A DNA stretch of 64,000 bases. It comes from Paratrimastix pyriformis (lineage: Eukaryota > Preaxostyla > Paratrimastigidae). This document shows positions 35,501 to 45,739 of the stretch, piece by piece (within the stretch, counting starts at the first letter, position 1; every line of letters begins with the position of its first letter). The stretch lies in NCBI GenBank assembly GCA_027972325.1, contig JAPMOS010000022.1:434001-498000 (forward strand). The letters run 5' to 3'. The notes beneath the pieces were generated by a model. It saw only the letters and a list, made by a program, of their open reading frames with translations. It ran no database searches and was not told the DNA's origin. Both the position numbers and the translations under genes were made by a program.

Positions 35501-35737
35501 GGCGGGATCACCGCGGCCGGGGCCCCGCTTGGCTCGGTCCTGCGCTGGGAGGGCCGGGCCGACCGGTGGGTCACCGAGAAGGCCGGCCTGCGTCAGTGCC
35601 GGGGCGAGGCGGCGGCGGCCGTGGTGGCGGTCGATGCGGCGGAGGGCCCGTCGGCACCCGGGGTGGCCGTCCATCTGGTGGGCGGGTTCGATATGCACTG
35701 CCCGCTGTGCAGCATCGAGCGGTTTGAGTGCATATGA
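32513..35737 (+). CDS. Tandem calponin-homology domains joined to Kelch repeats
   Basis: The ATG at 32513 opens MEQDRLQAPVTPRGSKEPQD. Two CH-like domains of the fimbrin/plastin type follow: FLAILINQQITWEPPL ... HGDRKAIVSLLWDILQRI, and NIIMYRFCNMLLRAAGS ... NIERDFTDLQLYGPILSQML. An intron near 33352-33409 (donor GTCGGC) leads to GGLAIHTALLTTLMSTW and a ~180-residue Pro/Ala/Thr-rich linker. A GTCTGCTT donor after PAAPLWR (~34000) pairs in phase with the CAG at 34254-34256 to reach Kelch blades: RLSLYIAGGMQ, TGLFVVLGGRNAA, SHFGAVRLQDTIYVLGGWR, MGVCTQDGVIYAAGG, then after an intron (~35227-35374) RYDPRMDRWQSICRLPSARA, CFYALGGIT and VHLVGGFDMHCP. CH and Kelch both suggest actin binding. If the linker intron is wrong these are two adjacent genes. 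Confidence 0.55.
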
Positions 35738-35950
35738 GGCGATTTTGGCGTGATCATGGGGGGGAGCGTCGGATTTGCCGGGGTGGTGGCCGCTTCGTCT
35801 CTCCCACCCCCCGGTGGTGTGTGTTTCGGTGTCGGGTTCCTCCGTTCTGTTCGGTCCGTTTGTTATCGCCTCCCACCCCCCACCCCCATTTCCCTTTGTC
35901 TGTCGATAATTGCAATGGGAACGTATCGTCTCCCACCACCAGCACCGCCG

Positions 35951-37107
35951 TCATTCCTTCTTCGTTTCGTCCGATGGCGGCCTGGATTCCGGCGCGGTCT
36001 CCTGATCCGCCTCCTCCTCCGCTCCGGTCGTGGTGGCGGAGCTGGTTGTTGCGGTGGCATCGGCGGGTGCGGGCACGTCGCTGCCCGGGGGAGGATTGAG
36101 TGTGTTGGCGATTCGGATGATCTCGTGCAGTTTGGTCAGCATCTCCAGCTTCTCGATGGGGTCCTCCTCCTGCTCGGCGGGCACCCCCGCCTCGGACAGA
36201 TACCCCCGGGCGTAGGCCGCCGTCATGTCGGGCACCCGTGCAAAGTCCTCCACTTGGAGGGGCGCCTATCGACGGGAAACGTTCAGGGACTGAGGGCTGG
36301 GGTGACTCCAGCGGACCTTTTCGTGTTCCGCCCGGGGTGGCGCGCTGGCAGGGACCGGGGGTGTCGGGGAGTTCGCGCCCCGGGCAGCAAACGCACGGAC
36401 ACCAAGGAGGCCGACCACACTGGGGGGGTAAAGGGGTCTGTTGCGGGTACATTGGGGGACTATGGCAGACCTTCCCCCGATCCCCCCGAGCACTGCTCCC
36501 AGCGGGCCCATCGCGGCAGTCCCCGCCACCGCTCCGACACGCCCTAGAGCCAGGACTGCCCCAGTTGACGCAGCTGATTCACCCCCGGGGAGGTGCGACT
36601 GACACCAAAGTTGTTTTGTTTTTATCGCAGACCTTCCTCGCGGAAGGCCACCCAGTCCCCGCTCTTCGCAGAGGCGGCGGCCAGCCGTCCCATGTGGGTG
36701 AGGGCGACAATCACATCCAAACCCGGCAGTCGGGAGATCCCCAGCAATCTGGTCCCGACGGTGTTGATCGCCTTTTGGATGGGTGCCACGACTGCCGCAG
36801 TTGTACCCGCAACCATGGCCTGCTTGGAAACCCCGGAGAGGAATGCGGTAACCCGGCCAGCCCGTAAATAGTGGAAATTCTCGGCGGCCGCACCAAAAGC
36901 ACCACTCGTTGCCGCTGCAATGACATTCGCGCGTGGTATTGGCGGGAGGAGGACTGGGCCGCCTGTTGCCCCCCGATTGACGAACATGCCCGATGCCGAG
37001 TGAATCTCGGTTAAAAAACCGCGAATGGCCCTCTCATCCGCGCCTGCGTGCCGGATGATACGAAGGACATCTCCTGAGAGCCTGTAGAGCCGTCGGGCAT
37101 CGTTCAA
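35951..37107 (-). CDS. Small Ala/Gly-rich, possibly membrane-associated protein, function unknown
   Basis: Exons in order: a ~155-residue exon (RRLYRLSGDVLRIIRHAGAD ... GGPVLLPPIPRANVIAAATS ... HMGRLAAASAKSGDW); a Gly-rich segment (VAGTAAMGPLGAVLGGIGG) reached through an intron with donor GTCTGC; and a last exon (QVEDFARVPDMTAAYARGYL, then DPIEKLEMLTKLHEI) with an acidic tail, stop at 35951. The DPIEKLEMLTKLHE piece is vaguely SHOCT-like. The start is unclear; an upstream exon beginning near the ATG at 37147 (MDRQTQSKPAG) is possible. Confidence 0.45.
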
Positions 37108-37247
37108 TCGAGTGTCCGGCCGGCTTGCTTTGAGTTTGCCTGTCCATGTCAGTTGTCCCCGTCGTGTGAGGCACTAGGGCCAGTAACAAGAAGAAAAGGT
37201 GCCTTGCGAGCCACCCCCCGAACAAACTAACCAAATCGCAAGAGAAA

Positions 37248-39171
37248 TTAATCCACTTCTTGGGCAAGTTTAACCTCCTCACGCTCTTCCGCGGTAGCAC
37301 AAAGTTGTTGGAGCAATTGCTGGCACTCCGTCTTGAGTTCGCTGTTGTTCGGGCACACTTTGAGTGCGGCCTCGATTTCCTTTCGAGCTGTGAAATCGAA
37401 CCCACATGCCGAAACCCAGCACAGCACGCAATGAAAACCAAAGTAAGAAAAATGAACAGTCCTGCGGGGACTTGAACCCCGAACCTTCTGATTAGGAATC
37501 AGATGAACTATCCATTGTTCTACAGGACTTATAACAATTCGCCTCCACGGCGCGCACATATGGCGGCACAGGCAGGACAAACCTTCGACCGTCCGCCCGA
37601 GGGCGAAAAGGGCCGTTGCCTTCCGTGCGCGTACTCGCGTCCGGATCAGAGTTGGCACCCCAGGCTGTGCCGGCCGGTCCTCCCCATGTACAATCGGCGC
37701 ATCTGCGGGCACCGCCTCGGGCATGGCCAGGATTCGGTCACAGTCGCTGACGGTGGCATGGTAGTTGCCCAGGCGGAGGAAGGCCAGTGACCGGTGGGTC
37801 AGGCAACTGGGGGACAAGGCGAAGCGTGAACGAGGTGATGCGTTACACTGTTGTTGCGGACCCGAGGTGTGTGGGGTCGGCGGTGATGCCGGCCGAGTAG
37901 GCCTCGACGGCGCTCAGGAAATCGCCCATCTTGAAGAACGAGTCGCCCTTGGCCACCAGGAAAAGGGCTGCAAAAAGGATGCGGAGAAGATTCAACCATG
38001 CCCACAGAGGGGAGCTCGCAGAGTAAGCCGATGCAGGAGGAGGAGGAAGCGGCGGCGCGGATGGGGCAGTGCACGAGGACGGACGGGATTGCTCTTGAAT
38101 GGAGCGCGCCCCCGGGACGGGGTTCAGAGCGTCCAACGGCTTGACCAAGCGCACGGGGCGGTCTGCGAACGACACAACGAAATGATGCGAACCGTGGATG
38201 GACCGCCATCCCAGAGCCGACAGACCGTCCGTGGTTCTTTCGGGGAGCCCCATTTTGCTGGTTTTCGGGGTGAAGTTGGCCCGAATGACGCACGATGCTC
38301 GAACCTCGGGCAGCGCGTGTGGCGGTGGCGGTGGCGGCATTGGGGCACCGGATGGCGCGGGTGCCTCTGGGACCGTGTCGAAAATGGTGTTGCTGGGCCG
38401 GGCGGTGGATGTCCCCCGGGGAGGCTGAGAGGTCTCCTCGGGTAACTCGGTGATGTATCCTTTGCGTGGTTTGGGTGGTGGCGCCTCCCGCTCCTGGCGA
38501 ACTGGCTGTGGTTTTGGGGCTGGAGCGCTGGTTGGGGCGGGGGCCGGAGTGGGGACGGGGGCGGGGACGGGGACGGGGGCGGGGGCGGGCGGCGCTGGCC
38601 CGGACAGGGCACTCCGGATCTCATCTTCGACTTTCTGGAGGGCCTCACGGTCGCGGCGATCTTCGTCCATTTGGTGGGAGACCAGCCCCCGTTGCCGGAT
38701 GGAGTTCGCCTCGGCCCGCTTCTTGGCGACTTCATCGAGGTGCGCGCGGAGACGACCCAGGGAATCCTCGCGTCGCATAATCCGATCGGAGATGGGGAAC
38801 TCTTTGGGAATGGTCAGGCCCTCGGGCCACTCGGCCATTTCACGCTGAGGAGCGTTGTGAGTGCCCGAAGGTCCAGAACAAGGGCAGACCTTTTGCAGAT
38901 GAATCTCGACGATCCGTTCATCTCGAAGCACTGTCACTTTGCTGAGATCGGTATCGATCTCATGGAGCAAGTCCAACTGGAGAATGTAGGTTGGCGGGAA
39001 GGAAACCTTCAGGAAGAGGTCGCCGCCTGATCGAAAATCACACTGGGAGGAAAGATGGGGCAACAGACATTGGACATCCAAGTCGTTCGGTGAAACACCC
39101 ACAGGAATTTTTACGCGAACAATCGCTGTGCCGGTGCTGTCCTCCCAAGTAAACTCGAGGTTCAGCGGCAT
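37248..39171 (-). CDS. DNAAF4: Dynein axonemal assembly factor 4 homologue (CS + TPR)
   Basis: Start ATG at 39171 (MPLNLEFTWEDSTGTAIVRV). The N-terminal CS (p23-like) domain includes KVSFPPTYILQLDLLHEID and VTVLRDERIVEIHLQK. A charged middle (RRDREALQKVEDEI) and Pro-rich linker follow, then VIRANFTPKTSKMGLPER, matching the 'NFTPR' block of DYX1C1. TPRs: AKGDSFFKMGDFLSAVEAYS, RSLAFLRLGNYHATVSDCDR, RARKATALFALGRTVEARKE. C-terminus LKTECQQLLQQL. Such proteins act with HSP90 in cytoplasmic preassembly of axonemal dynein arms. The last intron (37388-37582, donor GTTTGTCC, acceptor TTTCACAG) contains a tRNA gene on the same strand. Another intron lies near 37967-38232. Confidence 0.85.
37448..37452 (-). 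terminator. RNA polymerase III terminator (T5)
   Basis: Five T on the minus strand 4 nt after the discriminator base of the tRNA-Arg gene. Confidence 0.7.
37457..37529 (-). tRNA. tRNA-Arg (anticodon CCT)
   Basis: A 73-nt cloverleaf on the minus strand. The acceptor stem AGTCCTG/CAGGACT has 7 perfect pairs, with T8 and A9; D stem GAAC/GTTC; anticodon stem TCTGA/TCAGA with loop TTCCTAA (anticodon CCT); 5-nt variable loop; T arm CGGGG-TTCAAGT-CCCCG, which supplies a good B box. No intron. A T5 run follows the 3' end. It reads AGG codons. It lies wholly inside the last intron of the DNAAF4-like gene. Confidence 0.97.
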
Positions 39172-39185
39172 CACGCGAGTTTGAA

Positions 39186-40806
39186 ATGCGGATGAGTCGG
39201 AATCTCCTTTGGGTCAGGAAAACTGTACTTGCAGAAACGGAGGAAAGTTTCCTCGTCGTTGGGGGCTGTGGCTTTGCGGGACGGGCAATAGCCGAGGCCC
39301 TGGTAGCTCGCGGTCTCGCAGTGACAGTTTTTGACCTTGTGCAGAACTATTCCAATGAAAATGTGAACTTTGTGGTGGGCGATCTCCGTGTAAAGACAGA
39401 CATCGCCCAGTGTGTTCTTCAAAGTCGCCCCACAGTGTGCATTCACGCTGCTGCTGCTCGAGACCGGACCGCACCTCTGTCGTACTGCCGTGAGATCAAT
39501 GTTGCTGGTCCGTCACCGTCCCGCGGCTTCTTCACTTTCCAGATCTTCCAAACAGGGACTCGCAACCTCGTTGAATCATTGTACGCCGTCCAGCTCCCGA
39601 CCCCTCCCCGATTAGTCTACATTTCAACCTCTGATGTGATCGACCTCTCCCTGGTCGATCCGCTCCCCAGGCCAGGGACCCCGGTCCCGCGCCCTTCCAG
39701 ACTGGCGAAGCTCTGGCATATTGCTTCGTGCTCTGGGGCGCGCCGATGCCGGCCTCGCACACGGTGGGCCGCCCCATTGCGGGGCCGCGAGGGTATAACC
39801 CCTGGCGAAGCCACGCTTCCCCTCCGACCGGCCCGCTTTCGGGACGGTTACGCGGCTTCCATGGCCGAAGCAGAGGACTTGGGTCCGTCCAAAAGTGTCT
39901 CTCCCACCCTTGGGTTGATCCCACCCCACCCTTTTCCAGTCCGCCAAGCGAACGGACCCCGTCTGGCCACCTGCATCCTGCGGCCGGCCAACCTGTTCGG
40001 GCCCCGGGACCCCCACCTCGTCTCGACGGCTGTCCGATGGGCCTATGGCTGTGCACCGTCCCCCTGGCTTGGCTCGGGCGACGGCAACCCATACCGGCGG
40101 GCCCTCAATACCGACAAGGACTTGGTCGACCTCACCTTTATCGGTCTGGCCTCTATCCCCCCACCTTCGTTCACACTCCTTCGCTTCCCCCCGATCAGAA
40201 AACCTCGTGCATGCCGTCATGCTGGCCAGCTTGGGGCCGGGCGCCCTGGTGGCCTCTGCCGAGTGCCCCCTGGCCGGTTCCACCCACTTTGTCACCAACC
40301 AGGACCCCAGGCCTCTCCCACCCATCCTCCGCAGTCTGCAGCCTCATCCTCCCCTCCTGCCTCCGACCATCCTCTCCATCCTCCATACCCCCGCAAACCC
40401 CCACACGGAACCATCCATCCCCGCGCACTCAACCCACCATACGTCTCTCTCCCTCTCCCTCTCCACCTCCACCCCCCCCCCGGGACCCACTCACCCGACC
40501 CCGGCAGGCACCTGCGCCAAGCTATCCCTGCCCCTCCCGGCCCGCCCGTGCCCGGTGGCCCTGGCCCGTCTGTGGCGCCGCCTGCAGGTCTTCGGGACCT
40601 GGGCCGGGGGCACCCTGGCCAGCGCCCTGGGCTGCGAGTGGTCGGCGGCCCTGAATTGGGGCGGCCCGGTGGACCACGACCCCACTCTGCTCCGCCGGTT
40701 CGGGGGCCCGCACTGGGTGGACCCGGAGAGCGAAGAGTGGCCCGCTTACAGGCCGGCGGTGCCCCTGGAGGACGCCCTCGCCCGCACCATCAACAGCCTG
40801 CGGTGA
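39186..40806 (+). CDS. Extended SDR dehydrogenase, 3-beta-HSD/sterol-4-carboxylate dehydrogenase type
   Basis: The ATG at 39186 gives MRMSRNLLWVRK before a Rossmann start FLVVGGCGFAGRAIAEALVA (GxxGxxG) and the NVNFVVGDLR and VCIHAAAA segments. A 48-nt intron (donor GTCCGTCACC) joins INVA to GTRNLVESLYAVQL, followed by RLVYISTSDVI. CILRPANLFGPRDPHLVSTA is the 'RPxxxFGPxDP' block of NSDHL/3-beta-HSD enzymes. Later exons hold NLVHAVMLASLGPGALVASA and, after an intron (~40308-40506), a C-terminal segment ending DALARTINSLR. The Tyr motif appears to read YAASMAEAE, so the SDR lysine (YxxxK) is Met. Only 14 bp separate this start from that of the DNAAF4 gene. Confidence 0.7.
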
Positions 40807-41344
40807 CACCGCCGCCGCCACCACCCCCCACACCACACCACACCGGGGATCAACCACCCCGAGCTCGGAGCGGGGGAAGCGCAGTGGGGTGGGTGAAGAT
40901 TCGACTTTTTCTTCCCGTGTTCTGTTCTTCCCCTCGAGCGGCGAGCGAACAGCGGCCTTCCCCTCCGAGGGCATGGGGGGGACGTTGTCGTGTGTGGGGA
41001 GGCGTTGGGGAGTCCGTGGGTCCCCATCCCCGGGGCGCGATCATCAAGGTGGGTCCTTTCTGTAGTCGACTCCCTCCCGCCTCGTCTCTCCGCCCACTTC
41101 TGTCGCGTGCCACCGCTAACCCCCCGTCCCCTCCTCCTCCTCCTCCTCCTCCTCCTCCTCCCCTCCTCCCTCCTCCTCCCTTCCCGTGTCAGCGTGCGGG
41201 TGCCTCCAATACGACAGCCGAATTCGCCAAGTCTGTGGATCTGGTGAACTTAAACCATTATACAGTCCGAGGGGGTGAGGGAGGAGAAGAGGGGGTCTGT
41301 CTGCATCACCGGGGTACTATAAGCATCGGGAGAGGCCAAGGTCC
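40807..41344. other. Intergenic region between convergent genes
   Basis: No gene seen; contains a (TCC)n pyrimidine tract at ~41130-41190. Confidence 0.4.
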
Positions 41345-43563
41345 TCATGCGGTCTGCTCCTCGGGGGCGCCCTCGCCGCCCTCGCCGGCGGCCTCCTTGG
41401 CGGCCTCCTCCTCGGCCTTGCGGCGTGCCTCCTCCTCGGCGGCCTCCTTGGCGGCCCGCTCGCGCTCCTCCTGCTCGGCCTTCAGCGCCTCCGCCTGGTG
41501 GGGTGGGGTGGTGGGTGGATGATGAGGATGGTTGGATGGCGGTTGAGCGGTAAGGATGGCGATGAGGATGGCGATGAGGATGGCGATGAGGATGGCGATG
41601 AGGATGGCGATGAGGATGGCGATGAGGATGGCGATGAGGATGGCGATGAGGATGGCGATGAGGATGGCGATGAGGATGGCGATGAGGATGGCGATGAGGA
41701 TGGCGATGAGGATGGCGATGAGGATGGTGATGAGGATGGCGATGAGGATGGCGATGAGGATGGCGATGAGGATGGCGATGAGGATGGCGATGAGGATGGT
41801 GATGAGGATGGTGATGAGGATGGCGATGAGGATGGCGATGAGGATGGCGATGAGGATGGCGATGAGGATGGCGATGAGGATGGCGATGAGGATGGCGATG
41901 AGGATAGGATGGATGGATGGATGGTGGCAAGGACACGAAGCGCCTCGGGTGACCTTGGCCTTCTCCTCCTGTTCGCGCTGCTCCTTCCGCTCGAGGGCCT
42001 CCTGCTGCTCGGCCGCATCGACGGGCGTATCGTCGAGCCGCTGGTGGTGTGTCGTGTAAAGAAGGGTGTGTGTGTGTGTGGGGGGAGACAGGGACGCCCA
42101 GCAGGCCAGATGATGAGCGAGGAGATCCGATGACGAGCCGGTGGCACACCCCAACACCCCAAAGGTGGGGCTGACGGAGATGGGGGGCTGGGAGACGGTG
42201 GAGGGGATGGAGGGGAGGGGAGGGGGGAGGGGGGGGAGGGAGATGGATGGGTGATGACGACACGAACCGTGGTGCCAACTGTCGCGCCGCAGATCTGCCT
42301 CCTCCTCCCGTGCCGGGCCCCGGATCATGGGATGGGTGGGCGTGTGGGGTGGTGGAAGGTGCAGACCCTTGAGGCTGAGGGCGCGGAGGCCCTTGAGGGC
42401 GGCCAGCTTGGCGCACTCCTCGAAGGACTCGATCCGGTTGCCGGCCAGGTCGATGGCCTCCAGGACGGGCAGACCCGTGGGCCGGGCGGCGAGGGCGTCC
42501 AGTGAGCTGATCAGGTTGGAGGCCAGCGAGAGCCGCTGCAGGCGGCGGCATTGCTGCAGGCTCGTCAGCTCCCAGATGCTGTTGTGGCTCTGGGAGGGGG
42601 CGGACAGACAGGAAGGGGAGGGGGCGGGATGAAATTCGCGTTTTGTTTTTCCTTTCCCAAACCAATCCAGCAGCCGAAATTCCTTAAATTCCTGGGGGAA
42701 AGTGCAGCCACAGTGGACTGTGGGATGGGATGGGTGAGGGAGGGAGGGAGGGTGAGGGAGGTGAGGGAGGGTGAGGGAGGGTGGAGGGAGGGTGGAGGGT
42801 GGAGGGTGAGGGGGGGGGAGGGGGTGGCAGGTTGGTTCTGGAGCAAGGCAGGTGGGCAATGCCGTTATCTGTGTGACGGGACGGGGTGAGTCTGGTGTCC
42901 AATCGGCAGGCTGCGGGCGTGTGCCAGACATGATGCCTTGATGGTCGACAGCATGGGATGTCCGAAGAGGGCCTTGCCGTTGTACGTGGGGGGTGGAGGC
43001 GGGGGGGCGGGGGCTGCAGGCGCGGCCGGAGGTTGCGAGGCCTGAGGTTCGCCGCCCTCTTGGGTGGCATCCGGGTTTTCGGAATCTTCGGGCTTCTTGG
43101 GTGGGGCTGGGGGTGCCTGAGTAACACCGATCTCGATGCGGTTGTGGGAGAGGTCGAGAATCTGGAAAAGAAACGGTTCGTTTGTCTATGAACGAACCCT
43201 GACCTGAAGAGATGGCTTAGGTGGGGTTATTATAGCAGTTGTAGCAGTGAGTCGGTTGTTTGAGAGGTTCAGAGTCATCAGATGAGTGAAAGTTGGCTGG
43301 GACATGATGGTTCCAGAGAGTGGTCCGACTTCCGTGAGCATATTGTTGGAAACGTCGATGTGTCTCAAATGATGGAAGCCCTCGAGACCCTTCAAATTGG
43401 CCAATTTCTTACCCTGAAGATCGATTCGGGTGTAGGCGTACCCCAATGCATCACCCGTCAGAGCGAGAGCACTGAGATATTGGCCACAAATATCAGCTGT
43501 AAGATCTACCCCAACCTCCGGCGCCTCCTCCATCGCAGGGGCCTCCTCAGCGGGTGCGTCCAT
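41345..43563 (-). CDS. LRRC23: Leucine-rich repeat protein, LRRC23-like (radial spoke)
   Basis: Start ATG at 43563 (MDAPAEEAPAMEEAPE). The opening CGQYLSALALTGDALGYAYT matches the N-terminal block of LRRC23, followed by LRRs: RIDLQGKKLANLKGLEGF, LRHIDVSNNMLTEVGPLS, LMTLNLSNNRLTATT, then after a 35-40-nt intron ILDLSHNRIEIG, a Pro-rich insert, LQRLSLASNLISSLDALA and LEAIDLAGNRIESFEECAKL. The C-terminus is a charged coiled coil over two exons (QQEALERKEQREQEEKAK; EQEERERAAKEAAEEEARRK), stop at 41345. In animals LRRC23 sits in the radial spoke 3 head of the axoneme. The intron before the last exon holds a 12-bp satellite. Confidence 0.65.
41553..41905. repeat. 12-bp intronic satellite (AGGATGGCGATG)n, ~29 copies
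   Basis: 353 bp of near-identical units within an intron of the LRRC23-like gene, with only C/T variants (GGCGAT/GGTGAT). The frame stays open on both strands because the period is 12. Confidence 0.95.
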
Positions 43564-43784
43564 GTGGCTTTTTTGAAACAAGTTTTGCACGAATTCCCTC
43601 GGGAGGACTACAACTTGAACAAAGGTGCGCTCGCTGTCCTCGCCCTTTCCGTTGTGTGCTGTTGCGCGCTTTTCAACGTGGTTTGGCGCGTTTTGCGGAT
43701 TGTGGGGACTTCCATGACCTGCCGTGTCTTTTCAATCCTTTTTTTTTGACCTTCATCATCCACACTGTTTTGGCTGCTTGGCAG

Positions 43785-44062
43785 ATGCCGCAGAGCAAGA
43801 AGGATCTTCGCAAGCTCCACCAGAAGCAAAAGGTTGCCGCCGGTGTCGCTCCCACCGAAAGGAAGGCTCCCAACACCCAGGCCGTTTGCACCGCCTGCAG
43901 GGTCCGCCTACCGAATCAGTCCTCTGTATTCGATGCTAATGCTTACGTCCCCCACAGGCTCAGTTCCGCACCACTAAGCGGAACATTGAGATTTATGAGC
44001 ACTGGGAGCAGCGTCACGGCACCACCCACACCTTTGACCAGTGCTTCCCTGGTGAGGTCTGA
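43785..44062 (+). CDS. Small ZNF706/SERF-type zinc-finger protein
   Basis: Exon 1 (43785-43901) encodes MPQSKKDLRKLHQKQKVAAG and ends VCTACR; the intron is GTCCGCC..CCCACAG (43902-43957, 56 nt); exon 2 gives AQFRTTKRNIEIYEHWEQRH...QCFPGEV-stop. The pattern of a Lys-rich N-terminus, CxxC, then HxxxxH and a final 'CFP' is that of the small eukaryotic C2H2 proteins related to ZNF706/At2g23090. About 73 residues, normal for the family. Nucleic-acid binding is likely but not proven. Confidence 0.7.
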
Positions 44063-44434
44063 TCAATCACGGTTGATTTCCGGAACCTTCGACACGTTTT
44101 TTTCTCTTTGCTCATCAGACTTCTGAGCGTCTTGGTGCGGCGGCCCAGTAATCTTTCTCTGAACAATTTTGCGGAAGAGCTTTTTAGTTCGTCTTTCTCT
44201 TGACCGTCCCCCAACGAAGTTTTGGTTGCATGACAGATGACGGAGGTGAGGCTCTCCGTTGCAAAGGGGGCAGTCGAACTGCCGACGTTTGATGTGTGGG
44301 CGATGTGTGGACTTGAGAAGCGAAAGGTCGACCTGGCAGACAGCGCATAACAATCCGGCGACCACCCCTGGCTTGGTCGGCTCGCTCTGATGACAGAAAC
44401 CGTCCCTCTTCGGATGATATATTTCGAGCCGCAA
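44063..44434 (-). CDS. Possible small zinc-finger protein, antisense to the ataxin-3 5' end
   Basis: An open minus frame of 123 codons with two Cys/His clusters, CAVCQVDLSLLKSTHRPH and FDCPLCNGEPHLRHLSC, and a basic tail (GGRSRERRTKKLFRKIV). Composition differs from a random antisense frame, and it fills the space between the ZNF706-like gene and ataxin-3. The start is uncertain: the first ATG would overlap the ataxin-3 start by 45 bp. Family not recognised. Confidence 0.35.
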   Translation of the reverse strand: MRLEIYHPKRDGFCHQSEPTKPGVVAGLLCAVCQVDLSLLKSTHRPHIKRRQFDCPLCNGEPHLRHLSCNQNFVGGRSRERRTKKLFRKIVQRKITGPPHQDAQKSDEQREKNVSKVPEINRD

Positions 44435-45456
44435 GTGGAGGCACTCTGCGGTTTACACTGCTTGAATAATTTGATGCAATATTCAGCTTTCACAGAACTG
44501 GATTTGATCCAGATCGCTCAAGATCTTGATTCTCAAGAAAAGTCAATCTTCGCGGAGGATGGGCTCGAAAACCCAGCTTTTCTCCAATTGGTGGCTGGCA
44601 ACTCGAAAAATTATTCGGAGGGTGGCTTTTTTTCGAGCCAAGTTTTGACTAAGGCGCTGGAAATCTACGGGCTGCGGCTCATTCCTGCGCTGAACGCGGA
44701 AGTCGCAGAATCCATGCAAACACCGATGTCATTTTTTTAATTTCTTTCCCCCCTTTTTCCGCCGCTCATGCCATTCCCAGGAATGAAATCGGCTTTGTAT
44801 GCAATCTTGATGCCCACTGGTTTACGCTCCGCAAGTTTGGAGATTATTGGTCCGTCCTGCGGCTCGATTCTGTTCTACATCAGTTGTGGCATAGGTACGA
44901 ACTGGACAGTCTGAAATCTCAACCGAAGCACGTTAGCGACACGTTTCTGGCTCTTTATTTGGAACAGATTCGCCAGAGCGTCTGCCACCATCACACCCTG
45001 ACGACTTTTTTCTCACCTCGTCGCAGGGTTACCAAGTTTATGTTGTCCGGGGACAATACCCGCCATGCCGTGCAGATGACGCCGCGCAAGAATGTCTGGT
45101 GGTGCGCCACCCCACCCCCACCCATCCCATACACACACTACCCCCCACACCCCACCACACCCCACCCATTCCCCCTTTCTTTCTTCTTCTTCTTTGTCAC
45201 TCACATCACCTTCTCCTCCTTCGACATTTGACCCGCTCACATGACTCCCCTTCCCCGGCGGGTAGACAAAATCCGGCATACTCCCCCGGTGCCTGCCTCT
45301 CTTGGCTCCCCTCCGGCGCAGGTGACACCATCAGGCGGACTGGCGTGCCCTCCCGTGTTTACATTGTCGAGTCCCCCAGTGTCTACAACCCTTCAGCAAA
45401 CGATGAGCGAAGAGGAGCAACTCGCTTTAGCCATCGCGATGAGCAAGGGCCAGTGA
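44390..45456 (+). CDS. ATXN3: Ataxin-3-like deubiquitinase (Josephin + UIM)
   Basis: The ATG at 44390 opens MTETVPLRMIYFEPQVEALC. Josephin landmarks: the catalytic Cys in EALCGLHCLNNLMQ, the Gln-side block GGFFSSQVLTKALEIYGLRL, catalytic His in FVCNLDAHWFTLRKFGDYW, and VSDTFLALYLEQIRQ followed after an intron by GYQVYVVRGQYP. Introns: ~44730-44780, ~44975-45027 and ~45094-45266 (donor GTCTGGTGG). The last exon ends with one ubiquitin-interacting motif, SEEEQLALAIAMSKGQ-stop. Human ataxin-3 has two or three UIMs and a poly-Gln tract; neither extra UIM nor poly-Gln is present here. Function: trimming of ubiquitin chains in protein quality control. Confidence 0.85.
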
Positions 45457-45739
45457 GATCACTCGTCGATTTTTGTATAGACTTTCCTGTCTTTGTTTGG
45501 TAAGCTGGTATCTGTGTTGTATGCGGCCCGTTTTTTTCGCCAAGATTCCCGAACTCTTTCATGATGCTGCGAAAAAATGGGCTAGTTGATGCGAATGAGA
45601 TGAATTGAGATGGACGACTGTGTCTTTTGGAATTTTTCAGTTGTTACTCCACGCAGGCTGTACCAACCAAGGAAGACGTTTCGTCGTTCGGTCCTGGTGC
45701 TCCAAGGTCAAAGCCCCATGACACGACCCGCCCTTTTGA

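Noticed and set aside
41498-42162. Asp-Gly-Asp-Glu or Met-Ala-Met-Arg repeat proteins
   Set aside because: Frames through the 12-bp intronic satellite of the LRRC23-like gene.
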